Assembly (NCBI GenBank): GCA_038380795.1 | Contig: CM076266.1 | Coordinates: 45,282,425-45,346,424 of the forward strand | Origin: Pyrocephalus nanus | Lineage: Eukaryota > Chordata > Aves > Passeriformes > Tyrannidae | Direction: 5' to 3' | DNA: 64,000 nucleotides | Shown here: positions 1-11,500 of the stretch, piece after piece | How the letters are laid out: every line of letters starts with the position of its first letter | Numbering within the stretch: position 1 is the stretch's first letter | Notes under the pieces: generated by a model | What the model was told of the DNA's origin: nothing | The model's database searches: none | What the model saw: the letters and a program-made list of their open reading frames with translations, nothing else | Position numbers and translations under genes: made by a program

Positions 1-1369
1 CTAATGATATTTTTCATAATTATGAACTAATTATGAAGTACAAAGTGTAGAAACGTGTATCTTTAAGACTTACAGAAACATCAATCAAAAGGACATTTTA
101 GGTTTCTAATAAAGTTGTTTAAAGGATAGTCTTCACTACCTACACATATTTAGAAAGAGTGACTGGATACAAATTACTTGCTAGGAAAAACTCAGTCTCA
201 AAGAATAATATATTTAATTTGATTCAGATTCTGGCTTAAAACAGAACTAACTTTGATTAGGTTGCTCAGCCTCGGTCAGTCAAGTTTTGAATATAGTCAA
301 GATTGGAATTATGAAAGCTCTTCTTCAATTGTATTTTTTGTTCTGATAGATATTTTCAGGGTTTTTTTCTTATTTTACTGAAAATTTTAAACTTCCTCTG
401 AACATAAAGATTGCTGTAATGAAGGCCAAGCTTTGTATCTTTTTATTTTCAAGGATTTTTTACCATCTTGATGTTTCAACACTTAGGTAAAACAATGTTA
501 ATAAAACAATTTCCAGAGATTCTAGAGCTGCCAAGTATTGTACAGAAAACCACAAAGTTTGTTAAAAGAACATTATGAAGTTTGAAAATTCAAAAATCCC
601 AAAGTCTAGAAATGTCAAAATTCAGGCTGCACTACAACTTAAATTCATTCTCTTTATCTTTAAATATTTATCTAAGACCTAATGCCTCACTAATAGACAT
701 CCTATAAGACTTGTTCACTTCATGAACACTGTACCTGCCCAGCACTCAATCCTTATGTGCTTAATTATTGTTATTATATTCATAACTCATAATTCAGCTA
801 ATACCTCACAAGAACTATGGACTTTATCTTTAGAAACCTCTTTTTTCTTGTTGAATATACATACAAGGAAGGGGAAAAAATTGGCTTACTAATGAGAAAA
901 ATGAGGCAGAGAAGAATTTGGGCTATTTTTTTGTTTTATTTTGTATTTTTTGTTTATTTGTTGGTTTGGTTTGGTTTTTTTTCTGCTTTGCTCTATTGTA
1001 CAATTGGTACTCCTCATTTTATATTCATATAATGAATCCACTGCCCTGCTATGCCTGCCTACCTTAGGACTTGTACTTGGTATCCCACAATTAACAAAAA
1101 GTTTCCCTTCCTCTTGTCTGCACAGGCTATAAAGATACTTAGAAAAAATGGGAGGAAAGCAAAGGGATGAAGGGAAAGTAAACAGTGAATCTTGTGTCTT
1201 TGGATACAATGTCCAGTGTCTTTATCTGGCACTGCAGTGGCTCTTACTTTACAGAGTGAACACTTACAGATGGAGTAGCAGCTTTGGCTCTCAAGATACA
1301 AGATAAAATGAGTCCAGTCTCTATAAAGGATTGTTGTTTTTTACTGATTCTGTTTTTGTATTGGCTTTT
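1..1369. other. AT-rich non-coding stretch
   Basis: No gene or recognisable repeat family is visible. A T-rich run lies near 924-982. The short open frames here follow base composition, for example a hydrophobic Phe/Leu-rich frame read from the T-rich strand, and are not believable proteins. Confidence 0.6.
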
Positions 1370-1509
1370 AATTTTTTTGTTTGTTTTGTTTGTTTTGGTT
1401 TTTTGTTGGTTTTTGTTAGTTTGGGTGTTTTTTTTTTTTTTTGTTTTTTTTTTTTTTTTTTTGGTTTTTTGTTTTTTTTTTTTGGTTGGGTTTTGGTTTG
1501 GGTTTTTTT
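1370..1509. repeat. T/G-rich low-complexity block
   Basis: About 140 bases are almost wholly T and G on the plus strand (A and C on the minus strand). They include uninterrupted T runs of 15 (1428-1442) and 19 (1444-1462) bases plus scattered GTTT and GGTTT units. Apparent proteins read through it are Phe-rich on one strand and Lys/Gln-rich on the other. They are artefacts of the repeat. An old poly-A/CAAA tail on the minus strand could have seeded it, but no element body is seen beside it. Confidence 0.9.
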
Positions 1510-2653
1510 AGTTCCATAGCAGTCTTGAATATTCTTAGGCAAATTGAAAGAGAAAAAATAAGCTGAAAAATTTGTGCTTATTTATAAAAAACAAAACATC
1601 AAACCACAGACAGTTTAAAAAAAGAACCTATCAATCCAACAGCTGTACAGCCACAAGAACCCAGGAGAAAGGAAAATTAAAAATAACTAGTTTTTTAAAG
1701 AGTGTTTCACTGCATTAAAAAAACCACAAGCATTACAAAATTTCCATTTTATCAAGTACAAATTACACAAAAGTTCTCTCCTCTAGAGAACTGATGCAAA
1801 TATTTGTTGACAACTGTTTTAAAACAGATTAAAGCACATCAAAACATGAAAGCTTTCCTGGAAATAAAAACACATCCTATTCAGAATGGAAGAAGTAGAG
1901 AAACTTAATTTTTAAATCTTTATTAAACAAGTAGTGCAGTTTTTGACATGGCATTATACTGAACTAGATTGTTTGTAGGCTGATATAAAGCATAGTTTTA
2001 ATGAGAACAGACAAATTTATCCCCAGATTTCTACTAATTTTTTAAGTGCCCTGATGACATACCAGACATTCTTAAATATTGTGAATTGTAGTTATCCAGA
2101 AATTACATGATTGGTCCTTCTATTATATGAAGGAGTTCTTTTTCCTTAAATCAAGAAGCAATTGTCCATCAGATACAAGTAGAAATTGATTAACATCGAT
2201 TAAAAGGCACCCAGTGATTAAGAAAATAATCTCTATACTTGTGTTGTGTAGCTTGGGAAATACTAAATATTGGTAAACCTGAAGTAGAGCTATTGATTTC
2301 ACGTTTGAGTAAATTTCATTGAAATAATTTAAGCAACCACTTTAAAAGCATACAAAAATGCCAACTTAATGGGATGTTTTCCTTAATAAGTCAAGTGAGA
2401 ACATAATTATGTTATGTTGCATATTTGTAAAGTACAAACTGAAATATAAACTTCCTTCTCCCCAGCTCCCATATAGCCTCATCAGGTTGTCACCATCTGC
2501 TCAACATTTGAGATTTTTGGAATCATCTTAACTAAGATAAGATTCAAGATTCTGCCACCAGACTGATAAATTAAAAATAGAACTGTTTGATTTAAGGGAA
2601 TATATAGCAATTCAAAACCATAGAACCTCCTGCCATTAATGTGTAAATATTAC
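1510..2653. other. AT-rich non-coding stretch
   Basis: No gene, RNA gene or known repeat is recognised. The composition is uniform and AT-rich, with only short homopolymer runs. Confidence 0.55.
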
Positions 2654-2853
2654 CTGGATTAACAACTAAGTGACAAGTCAGATCAGTTACTTTAGTTGTC
2701 CTATAGGTCTTTCCTTCTTGTCCAATTAGAAGCTTTTCTATACAAGGAATTCTAAATATTCCATGAAATCTTTTTCTACTGGTAGAATGAACTCTCAGCT
2801 CTCTGTCTGGCTTAGGGTTCTGATTTCTTACCACATGATGAACAGTGTTGCTT
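2654..2853 (-). other. Candidate host exon (unproven)
   Basis: Read on the minus strand, an open frame of roughly 100 codons runs from a TAA near 2895 past 2592. Within it, a pyrimidine-rich stretch ending in TTTCTAG would place an acceptor just before 2853. A CCAG followed by GTAATA would place a donor just after 2654. That gives a 200-base exon with unequal end phases, because its length is not a multiple of three. The peptide is mixed and not low-complexity, with a basic part (RVHSTSRKRFHG) followed by IEKLLIGQEGKTYR and KVTDLTCHLVVNPG. I do not recognise the family. No neighbouring exon, promoter or poly-A signal was found, and an open frame of this length can arise by chance in 64 kb. 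This is a candidate only. Confidence 0.2.
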
Positions 2854-5800
2854 CTAGAAAGTAAGAAATTCTTTTCTCCTTGGGCATCTTTTTATGATGA
2901 CACCTTAGTTGAAGATCATTCTTCTGACACAGGCACACCAGAAAAGGAGAGAAGTTCCTGACCCTCCAGAATAGTTTCTGCTGAAGAGAATTATGTCACA
3001 TCTCAAGAGCAATTGAGAGAGTAGCAGAAGGTGAAGCAGATGCAATGGAAGAAAAATGAACAGGTGTCTGGCACTAAGAGAAGCAAGAGTTGTTTTTTCT
3101 CTCTGTCTTGTTTCTAGAAGAGATAACAGTAATGCACAGCCTTGCCAAGAATATGTTGTTTACACAGTGTTTGTACACCCGCCTGCTCCATCTGAACATG
3201 AGCTTGTGAACTCACCTGACTAAAACCAACAGGAAAAAAAGATGCATGTGTTTTTTTACTGTACCTGTTGAACTACTGAAAAACATTATAGCAATATTAA
3301 TAAAATCCACATGAGGAAATATCAGTGTCCTTACAGTTTAGGTGAGATCTTTTAGTTGCTAATTTTCTATCTTTCATTCCTTATTTTGAATGTGAATGTG
3401 AATATATGTATCTGAGAAAACTATTACACAGATTATCTTTACTTTCATGCTTTCCCTTTAGAGTGAAGAAGGTGTTGAAATCAGCAATGACAGAAATAAG
3501 AAACACACATTTGATGTATTTTGTGTTATAAGACATGAAGCACATTTTTGCTACGGTGAGATATGTCCAGACAACTACTTAAACATCTAATTAAGTTCAG
3601 GTGCTAAAGGTAGAGAAGTTATTGTAAAGACTAGGTGGAATTTTAATCAACACTTTGTTTGCAGGGTAACTGAGTGAGAGATGGTTTCTTTATTTCAAGA
3701 AAATTTGTATGGTTCAAAAATTGTAGCTACACAGAAATGTGACCATAAGGTTCTCTCTCTGATTTTTAATATTGATTCTTTTTTTTTCTTAACAAGTTTA
3801 CATTTTTAAACAAATAACTCTTTTAAACAGAAAAAAGAAGCTTTAAAAAACTGTTAAAAAAATTTACAAACATGTATGAGTCTGAAAACTGATCAGAAAA
3901 TTTGAAAAAAAACACAACCCAGTAATTTTCCTGATTAGTTTTGGTTTGAAAGAAAATTTTAAAAATGTTAAAAAAAATTTGTCAAAAATTACTGATAAGG
4001 TTTTTTTTAGGATGAGATATTGTATCTGTGGTAAATTTCCTTCTTGATTTGGACGTACAGTAGGTATTCCTAATTTATAGCTATATAACTGTATATAAAT
4101 CAATACAAATACATGTATATCTGGCAGGACAATGAAAAATTCAGGGTAAAGTAAATGCGTTGAAACAGGACTGATATCCAGCACAGTGGCTGCTGACCTT
4201 ATTATTTCACAGTGACAGTATCCACTACTTTTGGCTCTACCTTAACATTCCTCAAAGCACTCATCAGCAATTCATGTTCCATCATTATAATGACAGAAGG
4301 TATTTAAATAAAGTTAGAGGAAAAAGATGAAGATCCGAATTCAAAGTTTGTTATATTTTGGCACAATGACACTCAGCTTTCTGAATTCTGACTAACAGGC
4401 AGTAACAACATAGGTGTTCTAATAAAGGAACTGGGGGAGAAGGGAGAGGGAACTTCCACAACTCACACCTGAACAGTGTTTCTTTGCACTGCATGATTCC
4501 CAACGCAATAGCTGGATATGTGCACATACCTTGGATTGTGTGCTAATGGCCTGTCCTGCCACAGCACCAGCCTTTTATAGATATCTTCTTCACATAAGTA
4601 GCAGTCATCAAAATCTCCCTGCTCTGTTGATTAGCATGTGAACTGCATCTCCCCTTGCTATATTACCCAAATTTTCCTGTCATTAAGCTTAGTCTAAATT
4701 TAACTTCACTAGCGATGGCTACGGATTTATAATAGCTTAAATGAGGATATAATTTGGTCTCTTAACTTTGTACAGCTGACTACTATGATATTTTTCTTTT
4801 CTGAGAAAAAACTTCATGCTATCTTTCTGAACAAAATTTCAACATCTGCCAACCATTTTTTTAAATACATACTGAAGTATATTTAACCCATCACATGCTA
4901 GTGAATATTTTGTTAAACTCAGTTTCAGAAGTAACAAGTCAAATTTGTGCCTCCAGAAAGGAGAAATGATAGTGTTTAATCTTTCATATTTCTCCTCATC
5001 AGGAAAATATACAAGCCAACAAAATATTCTGAGTTACTGATGTGGAGTTGAAATTGTTCAATGAACTACTTTTAAGAGGGAAATCACATGGTGGAACAAA
5101 TTTATTATTAAAAAATTCAGTACAGAAAGCTAGTACCCAAATTGACCAATGACAAGATCTTATTTTAAAATATATATGGTATAGAATTATATTTTCCTTT
5201 TGCATTTTAACAACCTAGAGTAAATACACTGAACCACTGCACAATACTAACAAATTGAATATATTACCTTTTTGTCAGCTTAAATTATTTATTCACTATT
5301 TTTTTAGGCATTTTTGGAGCAAGGAAATGGGAAAAACACATCGTGTTGAAAAAGCTCCTCAGATCGTTTTGTTCCTTTCTACTTTTTTTTTCTTCTGGAA
5401 GAGTCTGGAGATTCAATCTATTTTTATCCCCCAAAAAAAAAAAAAGCAGCCACAGAAGAGGATGCATTTTCACATTTCACATCATCACCAAGAAATACAG
5501 AGCCCTGACAACCACGATAAATGAAAAACAAACCAAAAAGTAGTGGAGAAGGGTCAAATCCATTTGGCTTATAGGCCATTGTAGAGAACAGTGGGTCACA
5601 CAGTCTTTTCTTTTGCTTCTGAAGCTACCAAGTGGAAAGGATAGAGGATAAATGCTTCCCTGACTTCAAAATAAAGAAAGACAAAGATAACTTTTAGAAA
5701 ATAAGGGCTGGCTGTGCCAGGGAGTCACATCTATTACTAACACTTGTTAGTAACTAACAAGCCTAATTCATTTACTTAATCTCATAGATTCAGGATAAGA

Positions 5801-7450
5801 GGCACATAGATTTTTTTTTTTTTTCTGTCAAATGGTTTCTTTCTTCGTGACCAAGTCCTGATTTCCATAGTTCCATCGAATTTTATTTGACTAAAAGTCT
5901 CACTGCCAAAGGTAAGACTGGGTTTAGGGGCTGTGGGTTTTGGTTTTTTTGTATTCTTAGTTGTGTTAAAGGTGAGAATATTCATGTTCAAGGCTCACTC
6001 TTTTCTTCTCTTATCCCACTTATGTCTCCTCTCTCATTCTTTGCAGAATACATAACAACAGTGCAAACAATTTCATTTTGACATTTTTACCACATTTAGG
6101 AAAAAATACTCTCTCCTCTTAGTTTTCCAAACGAGGATGTATATTTTCACAACTGAGCAGAAAGTTGACAGTTGTCATATAATGGGAAAAAGGAAGCTGT
6201 AGTCTAAATGATAATACCAATTTGCTGCATCCGCTAGTCAGGAATATGATCATGAAGTCTTGGTCTCAGAATAGGAAAGATCAGAGAAGGAAAGAGCTGC
6301 TGTTAGACAAGTGGGATAAATTAGTATGGAAGAATTAGTCAGTGATTAATATGTTTCAAGGGTTGTTTTTATACTGTTACAATTATAGATATATACTTAT
6401 CTCCCCTTCCTGGCTTGCCTCTATTTATGGACAGTAAAAAGATGAAAGGGAACAGAGAGAAAATGGGATTTTTCAGAATGCTGATTGTGCAATCAAGCTA
6501 AATACATGGAGAAGTTTCAAACATCAGAAAAAAAAAAAAAAAAGGGAGGAAAGGAGGAAGTGAGCAATGTACAAAAGTCAGATTCTTAATCAGAAATGAA
6601 AGTCTCCACCATGTTCCTTAAGGGCTATTATAACTCCCTGTATTCCTCTCTCTGAAGTAAGAAAGTTTTCTCCTGACTGGCCATCATGCTAACTTCTGGC
6701 ATTACTAATGTATGTTATCTTCATTGTTTTCATCATCAATGGGACAGCCTCTGTTTAGGTTGATGGAACAAAACTGTCATTGCTTTAACAATGCATGAAG
6801 GTGTCTCACTTTTTCTCCCAAAATATTTTTTCATTTTCCTGTGCAATGATCCAGTTCATCCAAATAATCTGGCTCCAAACCAATGATTAGTTTCATCTTG
6901 ATTTGTTTTCACCTTCCTTGATTTGGCTCATTGGATAAGTACAAAGGCATTGTTATGACACATGTGAACAGGTAGGACTGAGCAGTTGAGAGAAAGACTG
7001 TTCAATGGAGTTATGACATCATAGCAAAATTACTGTCATAATGAGAAAAATATTATATTATGCTGGATTAAAAAAATATATATTACTGATGAAACTGTAT
7101 CAATTGTTCTTCTGAGTGTGCTGAAGTGCATACAGCCTCCAGTACAAATTATTTCATTTCAGGACAATCACAACAGAAATAAATAATTTTCGTATATTGA
7201 AAAATACCTGTAATCAAATAATTAGATGCAAACCACCCTTTGCTTTACTTCTCTCTGTACTTTCCTTTTAGAAGAATGAATGCAGTGGTGATTCTGGTTT
7301 GGACATTGCTGTAAAGGTGACTTTATCTCCATTTCACCAAAATTCATCCTTCAGTCAAATGAATAGACAAAGTTGTGAATATTTCCTAGCATTGCAGGAT
7401 AGCTAAAAAGAGTACTACTCTTATCTGAATTAAAGACTCATAAAAAATTT
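2854..7450. other. Non-coding AT-rich stretch
   Basis: No gene is recognised. It holds short poly-A/T runs, for example an A run near 5433-5445, a T run near 5812-5824 and an A run near 6527-6542 followed by purine-rich DNA. The open frames are short and look like chance. Confidence 0.55.
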
Positions 7451-7908
7451 TGATTGGAAGGGATATGTGAGAGTTATTTTGTCCACTCCCCTGCTCAAAG
7501 GAGGACCAATTAGATGGCGTTTCTCAGTGTTGTGTTCAGTCATGTTTAGAATATATCTCCAAGAATGCAGATTATACAACCACTCTGGGGAACCTATTAC
7601 AATAATTTCAAACTTTTTCCTAACAATTGCTTGGAATTTCCTCCAGTAGATATTATGTTCATAGTCTTTTGTTTTGTCACTGTGAACCATCAAGAAGAAT
7701 ATGTTTGCATCTTCTCAATGTTGTCACATCAGATATAGACACTATTTCATCCCTTCTTCTTAAGACAAAATTAAAAAAATTATCTCAGCCTCTCCTTATA
7801 TGCCATATGTTTCAGTGCCTTAATCATCTTGGTGGCCCTTTGCTGGATTCTATCCACACTATGTCAATATGTACTACTGATGAGGCCCAAACTGGACAAA
7901 CTAGGCCA
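7451..7908 (-). mobile_element. Old CR1 LINE 3' region
   Basis: The plus strand reads as the reverse complement of a CR1 3' end. It starts with a diverged 'ttggaaggga', then the 'cccctgctcaaag' block, the 'ctctggggaac' block, 'tcatcttggtggccctttgctggattctatccac' in parts, and ends near a 'gcccaaactggacaaa' block. These are conserved landmarks of the last part of CR1 ORF2 and its 3' UTR. Divergence is heavy, with many substitutions and indels in every block, so this is one of the oldest CR1 copies in the window. The terminal octamer repeat is not preserved. The identification comes from remembered family features, not an alignment. Confidence 0.85.
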
Positions 7909-8388
7909 GATAAAAAATAATGATTTCCAGATTACTCTGTATACTTGGTGTTATTTTCAAAATAAATTATTTCCATGTAAGAGATCTTGGCATCACTGTG
8001 GGAATTCTCTGACATACATTCAAAGGATGTTCAGTTTTGGCAAAGTAAACCAAAGCCAAAAGCTAATCCAGAAAACATTACTGTGCCACAACACTACTAA
8101 TTATAGCTCACCCATAGAGTGAATTTTCCACTCTGATCTCATCACTCCCTTTTCAGGAAGGTCACAATGAAACTTGAAAAAGCAAGAATAGGACTGCAAG
8201 GATTACCAGGAGTATATAAAAATGTGTTTCAGTTCTAGAAACCCATTGCATCTGGGGCTCTTACAAATAGAATATTTCCTTCTTGTTATTGTACAAATCT
8301 TATGTTTTGAGTGCAACAATGACAAGAATGTATATTTGAATCCAGCTCATTTTCTGGATATGCAAGTTTTCCTAAAGTCACATACATT
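7909..8388. other. Non-coding stretch between CR1 and microsatellite
   Basis: No gene or known repeat is recognised. An open frame that starts at 8222 runs into the TG microsatellite and owes its length to the repeat, giving a Val/Cys and Phe/Trp-rich product. Confidence 0.6.
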
Positions 8389-8550
8389 TGGGTTTTTTTT
8401 TTGTTTGGGTTGGGTTGAGTTGTGGGGTTTTTTTGTTTGTTTGTTTGTGTGTGTCTGTGTGTGTGTGTGTGTGTGTGTGTCTGTGTGTGATTTTTGGTTG
8501 TTTTGCTTGGTTTGGGTTTTTTTGTTCGTTTGTTATTTGATCGTTTGGGT
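8389..8550. repeat. GTTT / TG microsatellite block
   Basis: A compound simple repeat. A T run with GGGTT units is followed by GTTT units, a TG dinucleotide run around 8446-8489 interrupted twice by CTG, and then more T/G-rich sequence. Almost all C and A is excluded from the plus strand, except in the TG interruptions and at the right-hand end. Such a tract is expected to vary in length between individuals. Confidence 0.95.
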
Positions 8551-11500
8551 ATTTTGCTTTAGGTGGTGGTTTTGCAGCATCTCATCAGGAACCTGTACTG
8601 TAACATTAAGTATCCTAATGTTTCCTCTTCCAAGGCTGCTAAGCTACTTTGACCTGGGTACACAGTGAATACATCAATTCCTGTGGCTAGGCTTTGGAGA
8701 ATTATTTCCATCTCTGTACTTTTTCTTTTCATGCTGCATGATAATACATAGCAGGACAAAAGAGTGAGACAGGACTTGGTTATTCACATTTTCTTTCACC
8801 GTGTGTTGTAAATCACTCTTTAATCACTGCTTTGAGTTCTGCAGGCATGCACCTTCTTTCTGGCAGTTCAGTTTAGTTTCCCTTATGCTTTTTATAAATA
8901 ATCTCTGAATGGAGCCTAATATTTGTCATGGATGCTTGAGTCAAATTTAAATAGAGAAATACTAAAATGAGTATCTCCTTTTCCATCCAGTTTGACTTTT
9001 CTGCAGCTGCTGAAAAGCTGGTTGGGTCTGGAATAAATAATTTTCATGTGTCTCAAAGCTTCATAAGATTTTGACATCTGTGGTGAAAGAAGTATCAAAA
9101 TTAAGCAAACCAAAACAAACCTAAACCCCAGCTGCAAATTTTCACAAAGTTCTTTTTCTGTAGAGTGTCAAATTTGCTACCTCAAAGTCCAATTAGAGTT
9201 CATTTTCTATCCAGTCCTGCAGCTGGCAGAAGTTGAGTGAATTTTGCCAAACAGCTAATGAGGACTTTCACTGAAACAAATGTTGTTTAAACAGACACAG
9301 TTCAATGACTTTGTCTGCTATTGCAAAGATAGGTATGAACTCCAGCTTTTTAGAGGTTTAGTTGTCACTTTTTCTGGGGGCTTTTTCTAGGTGTCAGAAA
9401 AGGTTGGTCAGCTCAGGAAGGAGTGATATTTTTGAGGTACTGCACAGTTTTTCTGAGAGGATTTAAACTCCTGCAGAAAGTCACTATGAGACCAGACAAA
9501 AGTCTGAAATTATGAGATTAGTGGTATGTGAAATGTGTGCTGGAAAAAGGATGAGAGCACAGAAGGAACAGTATCACCTGAAGAGGCATTTTCCTTTGTT
9601 TTCAGGCAACTGAAAGGTACCGATCACCAAGGTACTGTAAGTTATCACTGAGTCACATAACACATCCATATGTGCATGTAATAAGGAGAGAAGCAGGAGT
9701 GCCTCTGAGGCACTTAGGGTCTATTTTGTCTGTGCTTCATGTATTTTTTGCATAAGAGCACAGGAAGATTTTCCTTTGCCTTCATATTTGATAAAAGGTT
9801 CTGTTTTGATTTAGAGGTAGAAATATACAACCAAGCAAATGTATAGATCATAACTATAGGTTTTTCCCTGATATAGTTGCTCTTCTATAGGTATAGAAAC
9901 TACTAAATTTTAATGAAATGCAAGATATTTTTAATGAGAACATATCTGTATTCCAGCTATTTTCTCGCCATTTTAATTTAGGATCCCTTTATCTGATGAT
10001 TTTTTATGGCTGAAATCAGTGATGGTGAGACTAGGCACCAATTTAAATTACGCTGGTCAATTCTGATATGACCTTAAATCTAAAATACTCCAAGGGAAAT
10101 TAGTTTTGAAATTTGAGTTCAAAAATGAGCTTGTACTGAGAGAGCTGGAAAAACAGAAAACTTCAAAAGAGGTTAATATCCTTGACCAAATAACAGGATG
10201 TGTACTCTAATAAAGATCTCCTTATTTACATGTTGTAGGAAACGTTAGAGTTTTGGCATTCTTCATACTTGCTTTCTCCTGTTCTCTTGTTTATTTTTAT
10301 GCTGAATTTTACTTTTGAACATAATACCTCATAGCCTGTGTATTGCAACATATCATGAGGCCAGGAATAAAGAAAGTAAAGAGTGAGTCATTATCTAAAC
10401 TCAGTGATGTTAATATGTATCTTCTGTTGATAGTTTGTGAGTCCCTGTTCAAAGACTTGTATTTGTCTGATCTTGAAGTCAAAACTGCTCTAAGCCTGCA
10501 TTAGATAGGAAACCCATTTATAAATTCCATTTCCTGTAAGCACAAGACAAAGAGCTGGATGTCTGATGAATTTTAATCACAGAAATGAGACCTGAGAGAC
10601 TCAGTGTAACTTCTGAATTGTTGAATAGGAAAAAAAATTTGCTTAGTTAAAATCAGTGCTGTTGATTCTGCAAGTTCACTTGCATAAAATTCACCTGCTC
10701 TTTTTCAAAGTGAAAACAATGCATTATTGATTTGTGACTGATATTTTTAAGAGTCCAGCTTGTGATATCTCAATCCTGTGTCATCCTCACAAGTATATAT
10801 CTTTCATGTAGTTCTATTTCCATTTTACAGTTGTGTGTGAACATAACTAACTTCCTTATTTGCTCATAATAGTAGCACAGTCTTCACTAGCATGTTGAAT
10901 ATTTGTCAAACAGTAGTCACTCTATCATGGCAAGGAGTAGTATATATATTTTAAGAAATATCTGAATGTTCATAAACTCAGAGCAAAAAGTATTAGAATT
11001 AAAAAAAAATCTAAAAAATATTATAAAACTGTAAGTTACTTCTCAGAAATGCATTAATCTCACCTTGTTACTTCTGAATTTTTCCCTGTCTGCTGCAGGC
11101 AATGGTACAAAGTGGCTGATAGCTACAGTTTGAGATATAGACTGACACTTTCTTCTGCAGCAGTCATGAGTGAGTTATTCCAATCTGTGCTAGCACAGCT
11201 GGAAAATTTACCTTCGCACGGCTGGAATTCCATTTCAGCCTGTCATGATACACTACACTGCGTCTGTTTTTTCATAAGCTACAGCATTGGTGCAATGTGT
11301 TCTCCAAGGTTTCTGCCATCAAAAATAAGTCACTAAAGCCATCTATTTAAAGTGAGTTGAGACTGAAATGCTGTGATATGAAAATATAAATTATTTTGTA
11401 AAGAATCAGAGAACCCAGGTCTCTCAGAGTTAGAAAACCTTACATAATATTATGATTTTATTTCATTTTTCTTCAAAGTTTTTACATCTAATTTTTTGCA

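Noticed and set aside
1284..1542. Phe-rich and Lys-rich frames on opposite strands
   Set aside because: Both are readings of the T/G low-complexity block and carry no real protein signal.
8222..8668. 148-codon frame, one of the longest in the window
   Set aside because: Its length depends on the TG/GTTT microsatellite. The product has a Cys-Val repeat and no domain.
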